A DNA stretch of 57,955 nucleotides from Akkermansia sp. (GTDB taxonomy: Bacteria; Verrucomicrobiota; Verrucomicrobiia; Verrucomicrobiales; Akkermansiaceae): contig JAFQEY010000063.1 of assembly GCA_017398765.1 (NCBI GenBank), positions 1 to 57,955 of the forward strand, given 5' to 3'. The translations under genes were made by a program, and so were the position numbers. Positions 41,776 through 50,675 of the stretch are shown here, piece by piece (the first letter of the stretch is position 1; the number at the start of each line of letters is the position of its first letter). The notes under the pieces are model-generated. The model ran no database searches. It worked only from the letters and a program-made list of their open reading frames with translations, and was not told the origin of the DNA.

Positions 41776-42534
41776 ATGTTACACAAATTGCTTACGCTTG
41801 CAGCAGCTGTTCTTCTATTGGTAATAACAAGTTGCCGCCATACGCTGGAATCAGAAAGCGGGCTGTATGATGTCCGGTTGGAGCGAAGCTTCAAAACGGC
41901 GGTTGATGGTATTTGGTTGTGGGGGGGCGGAAATCCCTACGAAAACCAAAAATCCGGCTGGGTATACATTGCCCCGATGAATGTTTCCCAACTCAAAGGG
42001 GCAGATGCCGACTTGCTGCGATTGCTGCAAATCCAGATGTACAGTAACATGGTGACCGATATCGGCACTGCGCTGACAGAGTCTAACAAGGTCAATGGAA
42101 CGGAGTGGAGAGTAACAGATAATCCGTTGCAAGCAGATTTGCGTATCGATACGGCTCTGGTTCATTTTAAACCGCAACGCCCCGGCTTTCGTATACTTTC
42201 CGGGGTTCTGAGTATTTTTTCACCTGTTCCGGGGGCAAGCAATGTAGCCGCCTATTTCGGGGAAGGAGACGTGTGTCTGGAATCTACGCTGCGAGATACG
42301 CGCACAGGGCAACTGCTGGCGGCATTTAAAGATTCCAACCGAAAAAAAGCGCGTCTTTATACAGCAGAAGCCTATTCCCGAACCGGCAATGCCGATGTGA
42401 ATCTTCAGAATTGGGCTAAGCGCATGGGGCAACTTCTCCGGGAATGCGGGCTTGACCGCCTCGGAAAAGGCGGTACTATCAAGCAAAAAATCGATGACCG
42501 CTCCGTGATTGATACGATACGCGTTCACATGTAA
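41776..42534 (+). CDS. Putative lipoprotein, DUF3313-like
   Basis: A 252-residue exported lipoprotein: signal MLHKLLTLAAAVLLLVITSC with lipobox VITSC. The body has YIAPMNVSQLKG, an Asp-rich DADLLRLLQIQMYSN helix and a second half with ADLRIDTALVHF. It then reads GDVCLESTLRDTRTGQLLAAFKDS. The 'E-LRDTRTGQLLAAF-D' segment resembles DUF3313-type outer membrane lipoproteins of unknown function; I hold that link loosely. Its stop is 5 nt before the RNase R gene, so the two are co-transcribed. Confidence 0.75.
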   Translation: MLHKLLTLAAAVLLLVITSCRHTLESESGLYDVRLERSFKTAVDGIWLWGGGNPYENQKSGWVYIAPMNVSQLKGADADLLRLLQIQMYSNMVTDIGTALTESNKVNGTEWRVTDNPLQADLRIDTALVHFKPQRPGFRILSGVLSIFSPVPGASNVAAYFGEGDVCLESTLRDTRTGQLLAAFKDSNRKKARLYTAEAYSRTGNADVNLQNWAKRMGQLLRECGLDRLGKGGTIKQKIDDRSVIDTIRVHM

Positions 42535-42539
42535 TCCCC

Positions 42540-44729
42540 ATGGAATCTGATTTAGAGCAGCTGCTGGAGCAGTATCTGTCTGCCCCAGCCTATGAACCGC
42601 AGGATATCTCTGCGTTAGCACGGGGCATGGGGATTGATTCCCGGCGAAGAAAAGAACTGAGAGCTCTGCTGCAATCCCTGCTGGAACAGGGTAAATTACT
42701 CAAGCTCAGCAAGGCACGCTATGCCCTGCGCAAGCCCGCCGGAGGAGCTGTAAACGGACGCATCATCCGCCGGGACAACGGCAAGCTTCTTTTTCTGCCG
42801 GATTCCGCCGGGGAGGCGGCAATTCGCTCCCTTTGCCCCACCTATGACGGAGGGCCTCTTTCCCTGCCGGAGCGTGATGCCAGGGATGCGATGGATGGTG
42901 ACCGCGTGCGCGCCTCTGTGCGGCTGCACCGCACCCGGGGGCACCGCCGCCGCGCACACCGTTCCCGCCGACCGGAGGCAGGAGAGCTTACCCTGCAGGT
43001 TCGGGTGGAAGAAATTGCAGAACGCGGTCACAACCGCTGGGTGGGCATTTATCACTCTGACGGGCACTATGGATATATGCACGGGGATGGCAAAACCGCC
43101 CCGGAGAGGGTGCGGCTCACCACACCGCCCCCGCCGGAGCTGCTGCCGTTCATGAGCATTCTGGTGGAACCTCTCACCCGCCCCATTGCCAAAACGGAAG
43201 CGACCGGGCGCATTATCTCTGTACTGGGTTGGCCAAATGATGCCGGGGTGCAAGTCACCACCGTCATCCACCAATACGAGTTGCCGGACAGTTTCCCACA
43301 GGAGGTTCTGGATGAATCCTCTGCCATTCCGGATGCGCTCTCTCCGCAGGACTTGCTCGGTCGTGACGATTGGCGGACTCGCTGCGTCATTACCATCGAC
43401 CCCGCCACCGCACGGGATTTTGATGATGCCGTGGCAGTGCGGCGCATTTCCGGCGGTTGGGAGTTGGCGGTACATATTGCAGATGTAAGCCACTATGTAA
43501 AACCCGGTTCTGCACTGGACAGAGAAGCCATGCGGCGCGGGAACTCCACCTATCTGCCGGACAGGGTGCTACCAATGCTGCCTCCCCGTCTGTGTGATGG
43601 GATCTGCTCCCTGCGGCAGGGAGAGGATCGCCTGACGCGCCTTTGTCTCATGCAGATAGACGAAAGCGGGCGTACTGTCAAAGCGGATTTCCGTGATGCC
43701 GTCATCTGCTCACGCCTGCGCATGAGTTACCCGGAAGCACTGGCGGTACTGGAGCACCGAACCGAAAGCGGTGACACGGAGGTGGATGCCATGCTGGCAG
43801 AGGCCCATACGCTCGCTCAGCTCCTGCGGCAACAACGCTTCTCCCATGGCGCGCTCAACCTGGACATGCCGGAGCTGCAGGTGGTGACAGATGAACACGG
43901 CTTCCCCGTGGACGTGCTGCCGGAAGAATCCGATATTGCTCATCAACTTATCGAGGAATTCATGCTTGCCGCCAATGAGGCAGTTGCTCATGCGCTCAAC
44001 GCCCACGCCATTCCCACCGTCTACCGTGTGCATGAAGCCCCGGATTCCGCTAAACTTCAGGAGTTTTCCGAACTGCTAAAATCATACGGCATCCCGGTCG
44101 GTCACCTTGCCACCCGCACAGAGGTGGTGCGGGTCATGGAAAAACTCCGCGGGCATGCGGATGAGCCCCTGCTCAAGCTGGCACTGCTGCGCTGCATGAT
44201 GCGAGCCTGCTATGCGCCCAAAGCCTCAGGTCACTACGGGCTCGCCAAGGGAGATTACTGCCACTTCACCAGCCCCATCCGCCGCTATGCGGATTTGGTG
44301 GTACACCGCGGATTCAGCCGCCTGTCAGGCGGGAAATCGGTGCCCCTGCCCTCAGCGGGGAAACTGGAGGAAATTTCCCGCCACCTCTCGGAGCGGGAGC
44401 GCATTTCCGCATCCGCAGAAAACGAGGCAGAGCAGAAAATGCTCCTGCTCTACATGGAGCACCAATGCAGTGCTGAACAGCCCCGCGAGTGGGATGCCGT
44501 TGTCACAGCCCTTTGGGCGCAGGGGGTAGTTGTTGAGCTGCCGCTGCTGCGTCTCAAAGGTTTTATTTCTGCTGCCGAGTTACCCGGTAGCTCCCGCCAG
44601 TATCCCACTTGCCATGCGGGGTGCCGAGATGCCCGGTTCGGAGCTTGCCTACGCCCCGGCGATACGCTGCGAGTCATCCCCGTCAACATTGACCCCGCCA
44701 CCGGGTTTCTTGATTTACGCCCGGCCTGA
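42540..44729 (+). CDS. rnr: Ribonuclease R (RNB-family 3'-5' exoribonuclease)
   Basis: A 729-residue processive exoribonuclease that degrades structured RNA from the 3' end. An N-terminal winged-helix-like part (ISALARGMGIDSRRRKELRALL), a basic linker (GHRRRAHRSRRPE), cold-shock domains, and the RNB catalytic domain are in order. TIDPATARDFDDAVAV holds the Asp residues that bind two magnesium ions. HIADVSHYVKPGSALDREA and GNSTYLPDRVLPMLP are also family blocks. HYGLAKGDYCHFTSPIRRYADL is the RNB exit signature. The C-terminal S1 domain seems shortened compared with E. coli (813 residues), ending soon after LDLRPA. Confidence 0.94.
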   Translation: MESDLEQLLEQYLSAPAYEPQDISALARGMGIDSRRRKELRALLQSLLEQGKLLKLSKARYALRKPAGGAVNGRIIRRDNGKLLFLPDSAGEAAIRSLCPTYDGGPLSLPERDARDAMDGDRVRASVRLHRTRGHRRRAHRSRRPEAGELTLQVRVEEIAERGHNRWVGIYHSDGHYGYMHGDGKTAPERVRLTTPPPPELLPFMSILVEPLTRPIAKTEATGRIISVLGWPNDAGVQVTTVIHQYELPDSFPQEVLDESSAIPDALSPQDLLGRDDWRTRCVITIDPATARDFDDAVAVRRISGGWELAVHIADVSHYVKPGSALDREAMRRGNSTYLPDRVLPMLPPRLCDGICSLRQGEDRLTRLCLMQIDESGRTVKADFRDAVICSRLRMSYPEALAVLEHRTESGDTEVDAMLAEAHTLAQLLRQQRFSHGALNLDMPELQVVTDEHGFPVDVLPEESDIAHQLIEEFMLAANEAVAHALNAHAIPTVYRVHEAPDSAKLQEFSELLKSYGIPVGHLATRTEVVRVMEKLRGHADEPLLKLALLRCMMRACYAPKASGHYGLAKGDYCHFTSPIRRYADLVVHRGFSRLSGGKSVPLPSAGKLEEISRHLSERERISASAENEAEQKMLLLYMEHQCSAEQPREWDAVVTALWAQGVVVELPLLRLKGFISAAELPGSSRQYPTCHAGCRDARFGACLRPGDTLRVIPVNIDPATGFLDLRPA

Positions 44730-44794
44730 ATCCCACCGTTCACAATCAGTCCGCCCCCCCTATTATCGCAATAATTGATTTGCGCCTTTTTCGG

Positions 44795-44823
44795 TTGACA
44801 CATCAAAAACAAGGCGTTATCAT
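44795..44823 (+). promoter_or_regulatory. Promoter of the AI-2E-type transporter gene, leaderless type
   Basis: TTGACA (44795-44800), 17-nt spacer, TATCAT (44818-44823), then 7 nt (GCTCCAC) to the ATG at 44831. The longer open frame starting at 44780 begins upstream of this promoter and is not supported. Confidence 0.72.
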
Positions 44824-44830
44824 GCTCCAC

Positions 44831-46078
44831 ATGGATAACAAGAGAGAAACTGCTCCTACCCAATTCCAACGCCGGGTGTGTTGGTCTGCGCTCACCGGGA
44901 TAGCACTGCTGGTTATTATCGCTCTGGTGCTGGCACTTTTGTTTGGATTCGGTGCCTTGTTTGTGTTGTTGGAACCGGTGTTGCTGCCGGTGGTACTGGC
45001 GGGGATTCTGGCGTATCTTCTCTCTCCCTGTGTGCGGCTGGTGCAGCGTTGGATTAAGACTCGGCTGGCGGCGGTGCTGGTGGTGATGATGGCCTGCGGC
45101 ATGCTGGTATGCGGTTTTGGTTTTGCGGTTGTGCCCCCGCTGGTGGAACAAACCGGTGAGCTTATCAGCAAGCGGGAACAAATCCAGGACAGTGCCGTGG
45201 AAACCGGCAAGCATTATCTGGAAAATAACAGTTTGGTTCAGAAAGGGGTAGATATGCTCTACGGCAAGGTGCTCAAGGATGCCCGCAAGGCTGAGCTTCC
45301 GCAGGAGGATTACCAAAAGCTCTCTCAGGAAACCACCTATGTCGGCAAACTGACCGCCATTCTGGAATTCAATTCCAGCTATCTGACAGAGAGACTGGTG
45401 GAGTGGCTGACTGCCGGTTCCCGCGCACTCTCCGGCATGGGTATGTTTGTGATTGGAGCCATCATGGTGCCGGTATTCCTCTTCTACTTCCTGCTGGAGA
45501 GCAAACAGATAGCCGACAATTGGCACACGATTCTTCCCCTGCAAAAATCCGCTTTCCGCGAGGAATTGGTACAGACGCTTCAGGAAATTAACAGCTATAT
45601 CATCTCTTTCATTCGTGGGCAGATGCTCGTCAGCGTGGTGGATGCCATCATCCTGGCCATTGCGCTCAAAATTCTGGGGCTTCCGTACGCCATCACCATC
45701 GCAGCCGTGGCGGCGGTGCTGGGAATTATCCCCTACATCGGCATGATTAGCACCTGGATTCCCGCCATGCTGATTGCCTGGTTCACCTGGCAGGATGTCT
45801 CGCATCTGGTCATCGTATCCGCTATTTTTGCCGCCGTCAGTCAGTTCGACGGCTGGGTGCTGCAACCGAAAATCGTGGGCAGCCGCGTGCGCATGCACGA
45901 CCTCACGGTCATGTTCTCCGTGCTGTTCTGGAGCTATGTTATCGGCGGCGTAGTGGGGGCTCTGCTGGCGGTTCCGCTGACAGCGGCACTCAAAGTCATT
46001 TTCGTGCGCTATGTCTGGTCATCCTACAACCGCCCGGAGACACAACCGAAACAGCAGGAGGAACAGCTGAACGAATAA
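44831..46078 (+). CDS. AI-2E family transporter (PerM-like)
   Basis: A 415-residue membrane protein with about seven to eight helices of the AI-2 exporter/PerM family. Members include exporters of autoinducer-2, sodium/proton antiporters and permeases, so the substrate is open. FVLLEPVLLPVVLAGILAYLLSP near the start (family region) and FIRGQMLVSVVDAIILAIALKI are typical. GLPYAITIAAVAAVLGIIPYIG and QFDGWVLQPKIVGSRVRMHDL are the best-conserved blocks. A long soluble segment (about 120-210) separates the first helices from the rest. The start is chosen from the promoter: the ATG lies 7 nt after the -10. Confidence 0.9.
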   Translation: MDNKRETAPTQFQRRVCWSALTGIALLVIIALVLALLFGFGALFVLLEPVLLPVVLAGILAYLLSPCVRLVQRWIKTRLAAVLVVMMACGMLVCGFGFAVVPPLVEQTGELISKREQIQDSAVETGKHYLENNSLVQKGVDMLYGKVLKDARKAELPQEDYQKLSQETTYVGKLTAILEFNSSYLTERLVEWLTAGSRALSGMGMFVIGAIMVPVFLFYFLLESKQIADNWHTILPLQKSAFREELVQTLQEINSYIISFIRGQMLVSVVDAIILAIALKILGLPYAITIAAVAAVLGIIPYIGMISTWIPAMLIAWFTWQDVSHLVIVSAIFAAVSQFDGWVLQPKIVGSRVRMHDLTVMFSVLFWSYVIGGVVGALLAVPLTAALKVIFVRYVWSSYNRPETQPKQQEEQLNE

Positions 46079-46119
46079 TGCCTTTTCCTGCGTGTCATTT
46101 TTGCGTAACTCTTTCGTGC

Positions 46120-46152
46120 AGGCTTGCCAAAGTGGCAAGCCTGTGCTACAAT
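46120..46152 (+). promoter_or_regulatory. secA promoter with inverted repeat over the -35
   Basis: TTGCCA (46124-46129), 17-nt spacer, TACAAT (46147-46152). A perfect 9-bp inverted repeat AGGCTTGCC-AAAGT-GGCAAGCCT (46120-46142) covers the -35 and much of the spacer. It may be an operator, or a terminator of the upstream gene, although it has no T tract. Confidence 0.6.
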
Positions 46153-46157
46153 GCCGC

Positions 46158-46178
46158 ACCCCGCATCTGCTGCGGGGT
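46158..46178 (+). promoter_or_regulatory. Hairpin in the secA 5' leader
   Basis: ACCCCGCA/TGCGGGGT stem of 8 bp with loop TCTGC, beginning about where transcription should start. The leader is about 55 nt with no Shine-Dalgarno sequence. Could affect mRNA stability or secA translation; no SecM-like peptide frame was seen upstream. Confidence 0.45.
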
Positions 46179-46213
46179 CGCGTGAGGCGTGTAGTCAACA
46201 ATTTTCCAGTATT

Positions 46214-49200
46214 ATGATTAAGTGGATTCTGAACAAAATCGTGGGTTCCAAGAACCAGCGCGAGGTGCGCAAACTCAAGCCGGTCGTGCGCCGGATTCTT
46301 GATATTGAAAAATCCTGGGAAGGAAAAGACCGGGAGTTTCTGGTGAGTAAGACCCGCGAGTGGCAGGCCTATCTGCACCGCTTTACACCCATGGATTTGC
46401 CGACGCGCGGTGTGATTCTCTCCGCGTCGCCACAGCTGCTGGAGCAGGTGGCTTCCACCATGAATACCCGCTTTGAGGCTCTCAAACCCGAGTTCCCCAA
46501 ACTGCCCAAGGTGGAGCCGACTGCGGAATCCATCGAGTCCGGTAAGAAAGTCTGGACGGAGATTGAACCGAAGTTTGACCGCATGCGCTCCCGCTATCTG
46601 GAGGATATTCTTCCGGAGGCCTTTGCCGTGGTCAAGAGCGGAGCCAAACTCATGTGCGGCAAGGATGTGGATGTCTGCGGCACGCCGATTCGCTGGGATA
46701 TGGTTCACTTTGAGGTGCAGTTGCTGGGTGGTATTGCCCTGCATCGCGGTTTCATCGCGGAAATGGCCACGGGTGAGGGTAAAACGCTCGTGGCAACGCT
46801 TCCGGTGTATCTGAACGCCCTCACCGGTCTGGGTGTCCATGTGGTGACAGTGAATGACTACCTGGCCCGCCGTGACTCTATGTGGATGGGCTCCCTGTTC
46901 TCCTTCCTCGGTCTGACTGTGGGCTGCATCCAGAGCATGATGCCCAGTGATTTGCGCCGCCGCCAGTACCAGTGCGATATCACCTACGGCACCAACTCCG
47001 AGTTCGGCTTTGACTACCTGCGCGACAACGGTATGGCGACGAGCCGAGAGGCTCAGGTGCAGCGCGGACACTACTTCGCCATTATCGACGAGGTGGACTC
47101 CATTCTTATCGATGAAGCCCGCACACCGCTCATCATTTCCGGCCCGGCCGTCATCGAGCGCGAGCAGCAGTACGATACCCTCAAACCTCTCATCGAAAAG
47201 GTAGTGCGCAAGCAGATTGAGCTCTGCACCTCGCTCATGGATAAAGCCAACAAGCTGGCTAAGGAGGGCGATACGGAGGGTGCCGGCCGCTGTCTCTTCA
47301 AGGTCAAGCTGGGTCAGCCCCGCAACCGCGCCTACATGCGCTCCCAGCAGGACCCCGAATTCCGCCGCATGGTGGAGAAATATGAACTCTTCCTCTATCA
47401 GGACCCCCGCAAACTGGAGCTCTTCAAACTCAAGGAGGAACTCTACTTCACTGTGGATGAAAAAACTCACGATGCTGACCTCATGGAGAAGGGGCGCGAG
47501 ATTATCAGCCCCGGCCACCCGGAGGCTTTCGTGCTGCCGGATATCGGCACAGAGTTCGTGAATATCGATGAGGACGAAACGCTCACCGAGCGTGAGAAGG
47601 AAGCCCGCAAGACGGCTCTGCTCAAACGCCTGGATGAGACGGGAGCCCGCCTGCACACCACCAGTCAGCTGCTCAAGGCCTACACCATCTACGAAAAGGA
47701 CGTGGAGTACGTGGTCAAGGATGATAAGGTGGTCATCATTGACCAGAACACCGGCCGCGAGATGCCGGGTCGCCGTTGGAGCGATGGTCTGCACCAGGCC
47801 GTGGAGGCCAAGGAAGGTGTGGAAGTGGAGGCAGAGAACATGACCTATGCCACCATCACCATTCAGAACTACTTCCGTCTGTACCGCCGCCTGGCAGGCA
47901 TGACCGGCACGGCTGAAACCGAAGCGGCAGAATTCCATGATATCTACAAGCTGGACGTGCTGCCCATCCCCACCAACCGCCCCTGCATTCGCGAGGATGC
48001 CAACGACTTCATTTTCCGCAGCCGCCGTGAGAAATACAACGCCGTGGTCGGCAAGATTGTGGAGCTGCACAAGAAAGGACAGCCCGTGCTCATCGGTACT
48101 GCCAGTGTGGATGCGTCTGAGACACTCTCCCGCATGCTCAAGTATGCCCACGTGCCGCATGAGGTACTGAACGCCAAGAACCACCAGCGCGAGGCTGAGA
48201 TTATCGCCCGTGCCGGTCAGCGTGGTGCCGTGACCGTGTCCACCAACATGGCCGGTCGTGGTACGGATATCAAGCTCGGTGAAGGCGTGGCAGAGTTGGG
48301 CGGCTTGTTCGTGCTGGGTACAGAGCGCTATGAGTCCCGCCGCATCGACCGCCAGTTGCGTGGCCGTTGCTCCCGACAGGGTGACCCGGGTGCCTCCCAG
48401 TTCTTCTTGTCCTTTGAGGACGACCTGATGCGCAACTTCGGCGGCAGCGAACGCATGACCAAGATGATGGATCGTTTCGGCATGCAGGAGGGCGAGGCCG
48501 TGGAAAACCGACTCATGAACCACATCATCGAGGGTGCCCAGAAGCGTGTCGAGCAGCGTAACTACATGTGGCGAAAACATGTGCTGGACTACGATGATGT
48601 CATGAACCAGCAGCGTCTCATCGTCTATGCCATGCGCAATGATGCCCTGCTGTGCGAGGAACCCCGCAAGATGCTCTACGATGCCCTGGTGGAGGGTGTT
48701 AATGCCAAGTGCGAGGTCTACCTCAACGAGGATGACACCGGCACCGTCCGCTATACTGACCTCCTCCAGTGGATTAACGCTACCTTCCCCATGGGATGGA
48801 GCGAGAAGGAAGCTGACCTCAAGGGCAAGCGCCCGGAGGATGTGGCGGAGACGATTATCGCCAAGGTACGTGAGATGTACGAGAAGAAAATTGAGGGCGA
48901 GCGCGCTGACCGCGTGGACCAGATGGAACGCTCTATCATGCTGCAGGCCATTGACAAGCTGTGGCAGCAGCACCTCACGGATATGGATGCCCTGCGCGAG
49001 GGTGTGCGCTTGCGTGCCCAGGGGCAGCGTGACCCGCTGGTGGAATACAAGCGCGAGGCCTATGAGATTTTCGAGACGCTGATGAATAACATCAACTTCG
49101 AAATCCTCAACGGCATGTTCCGCTCCACCACCAACCTTTCCGCCTTTGAGGACTTCCTGGCCTCTCTCCCCGCCAGCAATGCGGAGGAGGAAGATGCTGA

Positions 49201-49561
49201 TGTCATGGACATCCTGGGCAACGGTGACCTGCTGTCCGCTCTGCGCGAGCGTCTGGCCGGGCTTGCCCCCAAGGCTTCCGAGCCGGAGGACACCCTCCCG
49301 CTGCCGGAAATGCCGGAGCTTCCCTTCCCGGGGGAATCTGTCAGCGGTGCCTTGGAGGCCGTTGTCCCCCGCAGCGAGAAGAAGATGGTGCTGCCCAAAA
49401 AGAAAAAGACCTTTGTCAACATCAAGCGCCCGGAGGGTTCCGGCGATTTGGTAATGGTTTCTCCGGAGGTGATGCCTGCAGAGGATGACGGTGTCACCAT
49501 AGGCTCCATTGATTCCGGTCACATGCCCGTGGCAGAGGAGGATGAAGCCCCCCGCGCCTGA
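46214..49561 (+). CDS. secA: Protein translocase ATPase SecA
   Basis: Drives export through SecYEG. The 1115-residue protein is longer than the 901 of E. coli. Walker A is at about 184-192 (MATGEGKTL), NDYLARRDSMWMG follows, and the DEAD-type motif is in IDEVDSILIDEARTPL. GMTGTAETEAAEF, TNMAGRGTDIKLG and QLRGRCSRQGDPG are the second-half motor motifs. Extra sequence lies in the N-terminal part (about 45-110) and in the preprotein-binding region (about 340-480). The C-terminal tail is acidic/proline-rich with a KKKKT patch and lacks the Cys-rich zinc motif that binds SecB in proteobacteria. The start at 46214 is set by homology (MIKWILNKIVG); the frame is open upstream. Confidence 0.97.
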   Translation: MIKWILNKIVGSKNQREVRKLKPVVRRILDIEKSWEGKDREFLVSKTREWQAYLHRFTPMDLPTRGVILSASPQLLEQVASTMNTRFEALKPEFPKLPKVEPTAESIESGKKVWTEIEPKFDRMRSRYLEDILPEAFAVVKSGAKLMCGKDVDVCGTPIRWDMVHFEVQLLGGIALHRGFIAEMATGEGKTLVATLPVYLNALTGLGVHVVTVNDYLARRDSMWMGSLFSFLGLTVGCIQSMMPSDLRRRQYQCDITYGTNSEFGFDYLRDNGMATSREAQVQRGHYFAIIDEVDSILIDEARTPLIISGPAVIEREQQYDTLKPLIEKVVRKQIELCTSLMDKANKLAKEGDTEGAGRCLFKVKLGQPRNRAYMRSQQDPEFRRMVEKYELFLYQDPRKLELFKLKEELYFTVDEKTHDADLMEKGREIISPGHPEAFVLPDIGTEFVNIDEDETLTEREKEARKTALLKRLDETGARLHTTSQLLKAYTIYEKDVEYVVKDDKVVIIDQNTGREMPGRRWSDGLHQAVEAKEGVEVEAENMTYATITIQNYFRLYRRLAGMTGTAETEAAEFHDIYKLDVLPIPTNRPCIREDANDFIFRSRREKYNAVVGKIVELHKKGQPVLIGTASVDASETLSRMLKYAHVPHEVLNAKNHQREAEIIARAGQRGAVTVSTNMAGRGTDIKLGEGVAELGGLFVLGTERYESRRIDRQLRGRCSRQGDPGASQFFLSFEDDLMRNFGGSERMTKMMDRFGMQEGEAVENRLMNHIIEGAQKRVEQRNYMWRKHVLDYDDVMNQQRLIVYAMRNDALLCEEPRKMLYDALVEGVNAKCEVYLNEDDTGTVRYTDLLQWINATFPMGWSEKEADLKGKRPEDVAETIIAKVREMYEKKIEGERADRVDQMERSIMLQAIDKLWQQHLTDMDALREGVRLRAQGQRDPLVEYKREAYEIFETLMNNINFEILNGMFRSTTNLSAFEDFLASLPASNAEEEDADVMDILGNGDLLSALRERLAGLAPKASEPEDTLPLPEMPELPFPGESVSGALEAVVPRSEKKMVLPKKKKTFVNIKRPEGSGDLVMVSPEVMPAEDDGVTIGSIDSGHMPVAEEDEAPRA

Positions 49562-49578
49562 TAATTCCCGTAAAAAAA

Positions 49579-50652
49579 ATGCCCATGAACGTTCGCTCCG
49601 CATTGGAATACGTCCCGTATTTCCGCGGGCGACTGTTCGTGGTGCATGTCTCCGCCGCGCTGCTGAAAGCACCGGAGCTGGTGGATGCGCTGCTGGATGC
49701 GGATGCCCTGCACGAAATCGGCGTGCGTCTGGTGCTGGTGGCAGAGGGGACAGATGCTTCCGCTCTGGTGCTGCGTGCCGGAGAGTGTGAAATGCACGCC
49801 GCGCTGGCAGAGCAGCCCCTGGCAGAGGGGGAAGCCGCCTTTGCACGGGTGGCAGAGATTGTGGAGCGGCGTCAGGTGGCGATTGTGCCCTCCGGTGCAT
49901 GCGGGCGGTATGATGAGGGCAGTGTGCGTCTGGCTGTTTCTCTGGGGGCGGATAAATACATCTGCCTGATGGAAGCCGGTGTGCCCCAGCTGGATGGACA
50001 GCCCATTTTTGCCATCCCGGAGCGAGATGTAGAGGCTCGTGCCGATGAATGCTCCTCTCCGCATGATTTGCGCGCGGCGGCTGCCGTTTGCCGCCGTGGG
50101 ATTCCCCGCGTGCATCTGTTGGATGGTTTGCGGCGCGGGGTTCTGCTGGATGAGCTCTTCTCAGAGGAGGGTGTGGGCACCATGGTGCATACCGACTCTT
50201 ACCGAGAAATCCGCCCCCTCCGTGAGGATGATATCCCGGAGCTGCTTTCCATGATTGCCCGCAGCATGGTGGACTCCAAACTGGTGCACCGCACCTATGA
50301 GAACATCCGCGACCACCTCGGCAGCTATTACGTCTATACGCTGGACGGCACCATTGTCGGCTGCGTGGCTCTCTACCCCTACCCTCAGCACCGTTGTGCC
50401 GAGCTGGGCTGCCTGTTCATCAAGAAAAACTACGAGGGGCACGGCTACGGCAAGGCCATGTGCCGCTTTGTGGAGACGCTGGCCCGGCAGCAGGGCTTTG
50501 ACAGCATCTTTGCCATCTCGCAGAGTGCTGTTGCTTACTTCCGCAACCGTCTCCACTATGCCCCCATGTCCCGCGAATCCCTTCCCCCGGAGCGTCGCGC
50601 GGCGCTGGAAGCCAGCGGGCGGGCTTCGGAGGTTTTCGGCTGCTCGTTGTAG
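49579..50652 (+). CDS. N-acetylglutamate synthase-like protein (ArgA type) with shortened kinase-like domain
   Basis: A 357-residue two-domain protein. Residues 1-205 correspond to the amino-acid-kinase fold of ArgA: it opens EYVPYFRGRLFVVHVSAALL, then LHEIGVRLVLVAEG. It ends with GIPRVHLLDGLRRGVLLDELF and EGVGTMVHTDSY, which are strong ArgA signatures at the domain junction. Residues 205-357 are a GNAT acetyltransferase domain (IRPLREDDIPELL, then LFIKKNYEGHGYGKAMCRFVE with the acetyl-CoA loop). ArgA of E. coli has 443 residues, so about 85 are missing from the kinase-like part, where the arginine-binding site lies. N-acetylglutamate synthesis is likely; feedback control may be altered. Confidence 0.82.
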   Translation: MPMNVRSALEYVPYFRGRLFVVHVSAALLKAPELVDALLDADALHEIGVRLVLVAEGTDASALVLRAGECEMHAALAEQPLAEGEAAFARVAEIVERRQVAIVPSGACGRYDEGSVRLAVSLGADKYICLMEAGVPQLDGQPIFAIPERDVEARADECSSPHDLRAAAAVCRRGIPRVHLLDGLRRGVLLDELFSEEGVGTMVHTDSYREIRPLREDDIPELLSMIARSMVDSKLVHRTYENIRDHLGSYYVYTLDGTIVGCVALYPYPQHRCAELGCLFIKKNYEGHGYGKAMCRFVETLARQQGFDSIFAISQSAVAYFRNRLHYAPMSRESLPPERRAALEASGRASEVFGCSL

Positions 50653-50675
50653 TGGTTTTATCGAAAGTGCTGCCT

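Noticed and set aside
46019..49900. A 1293-codon open frame antisense to secA
   Set aside because: It is in codon register with secA and open only because secA avoids TTA, CTA and TCA codons. It has no homology-like blocks, no promoter logic and a low-complexity start.
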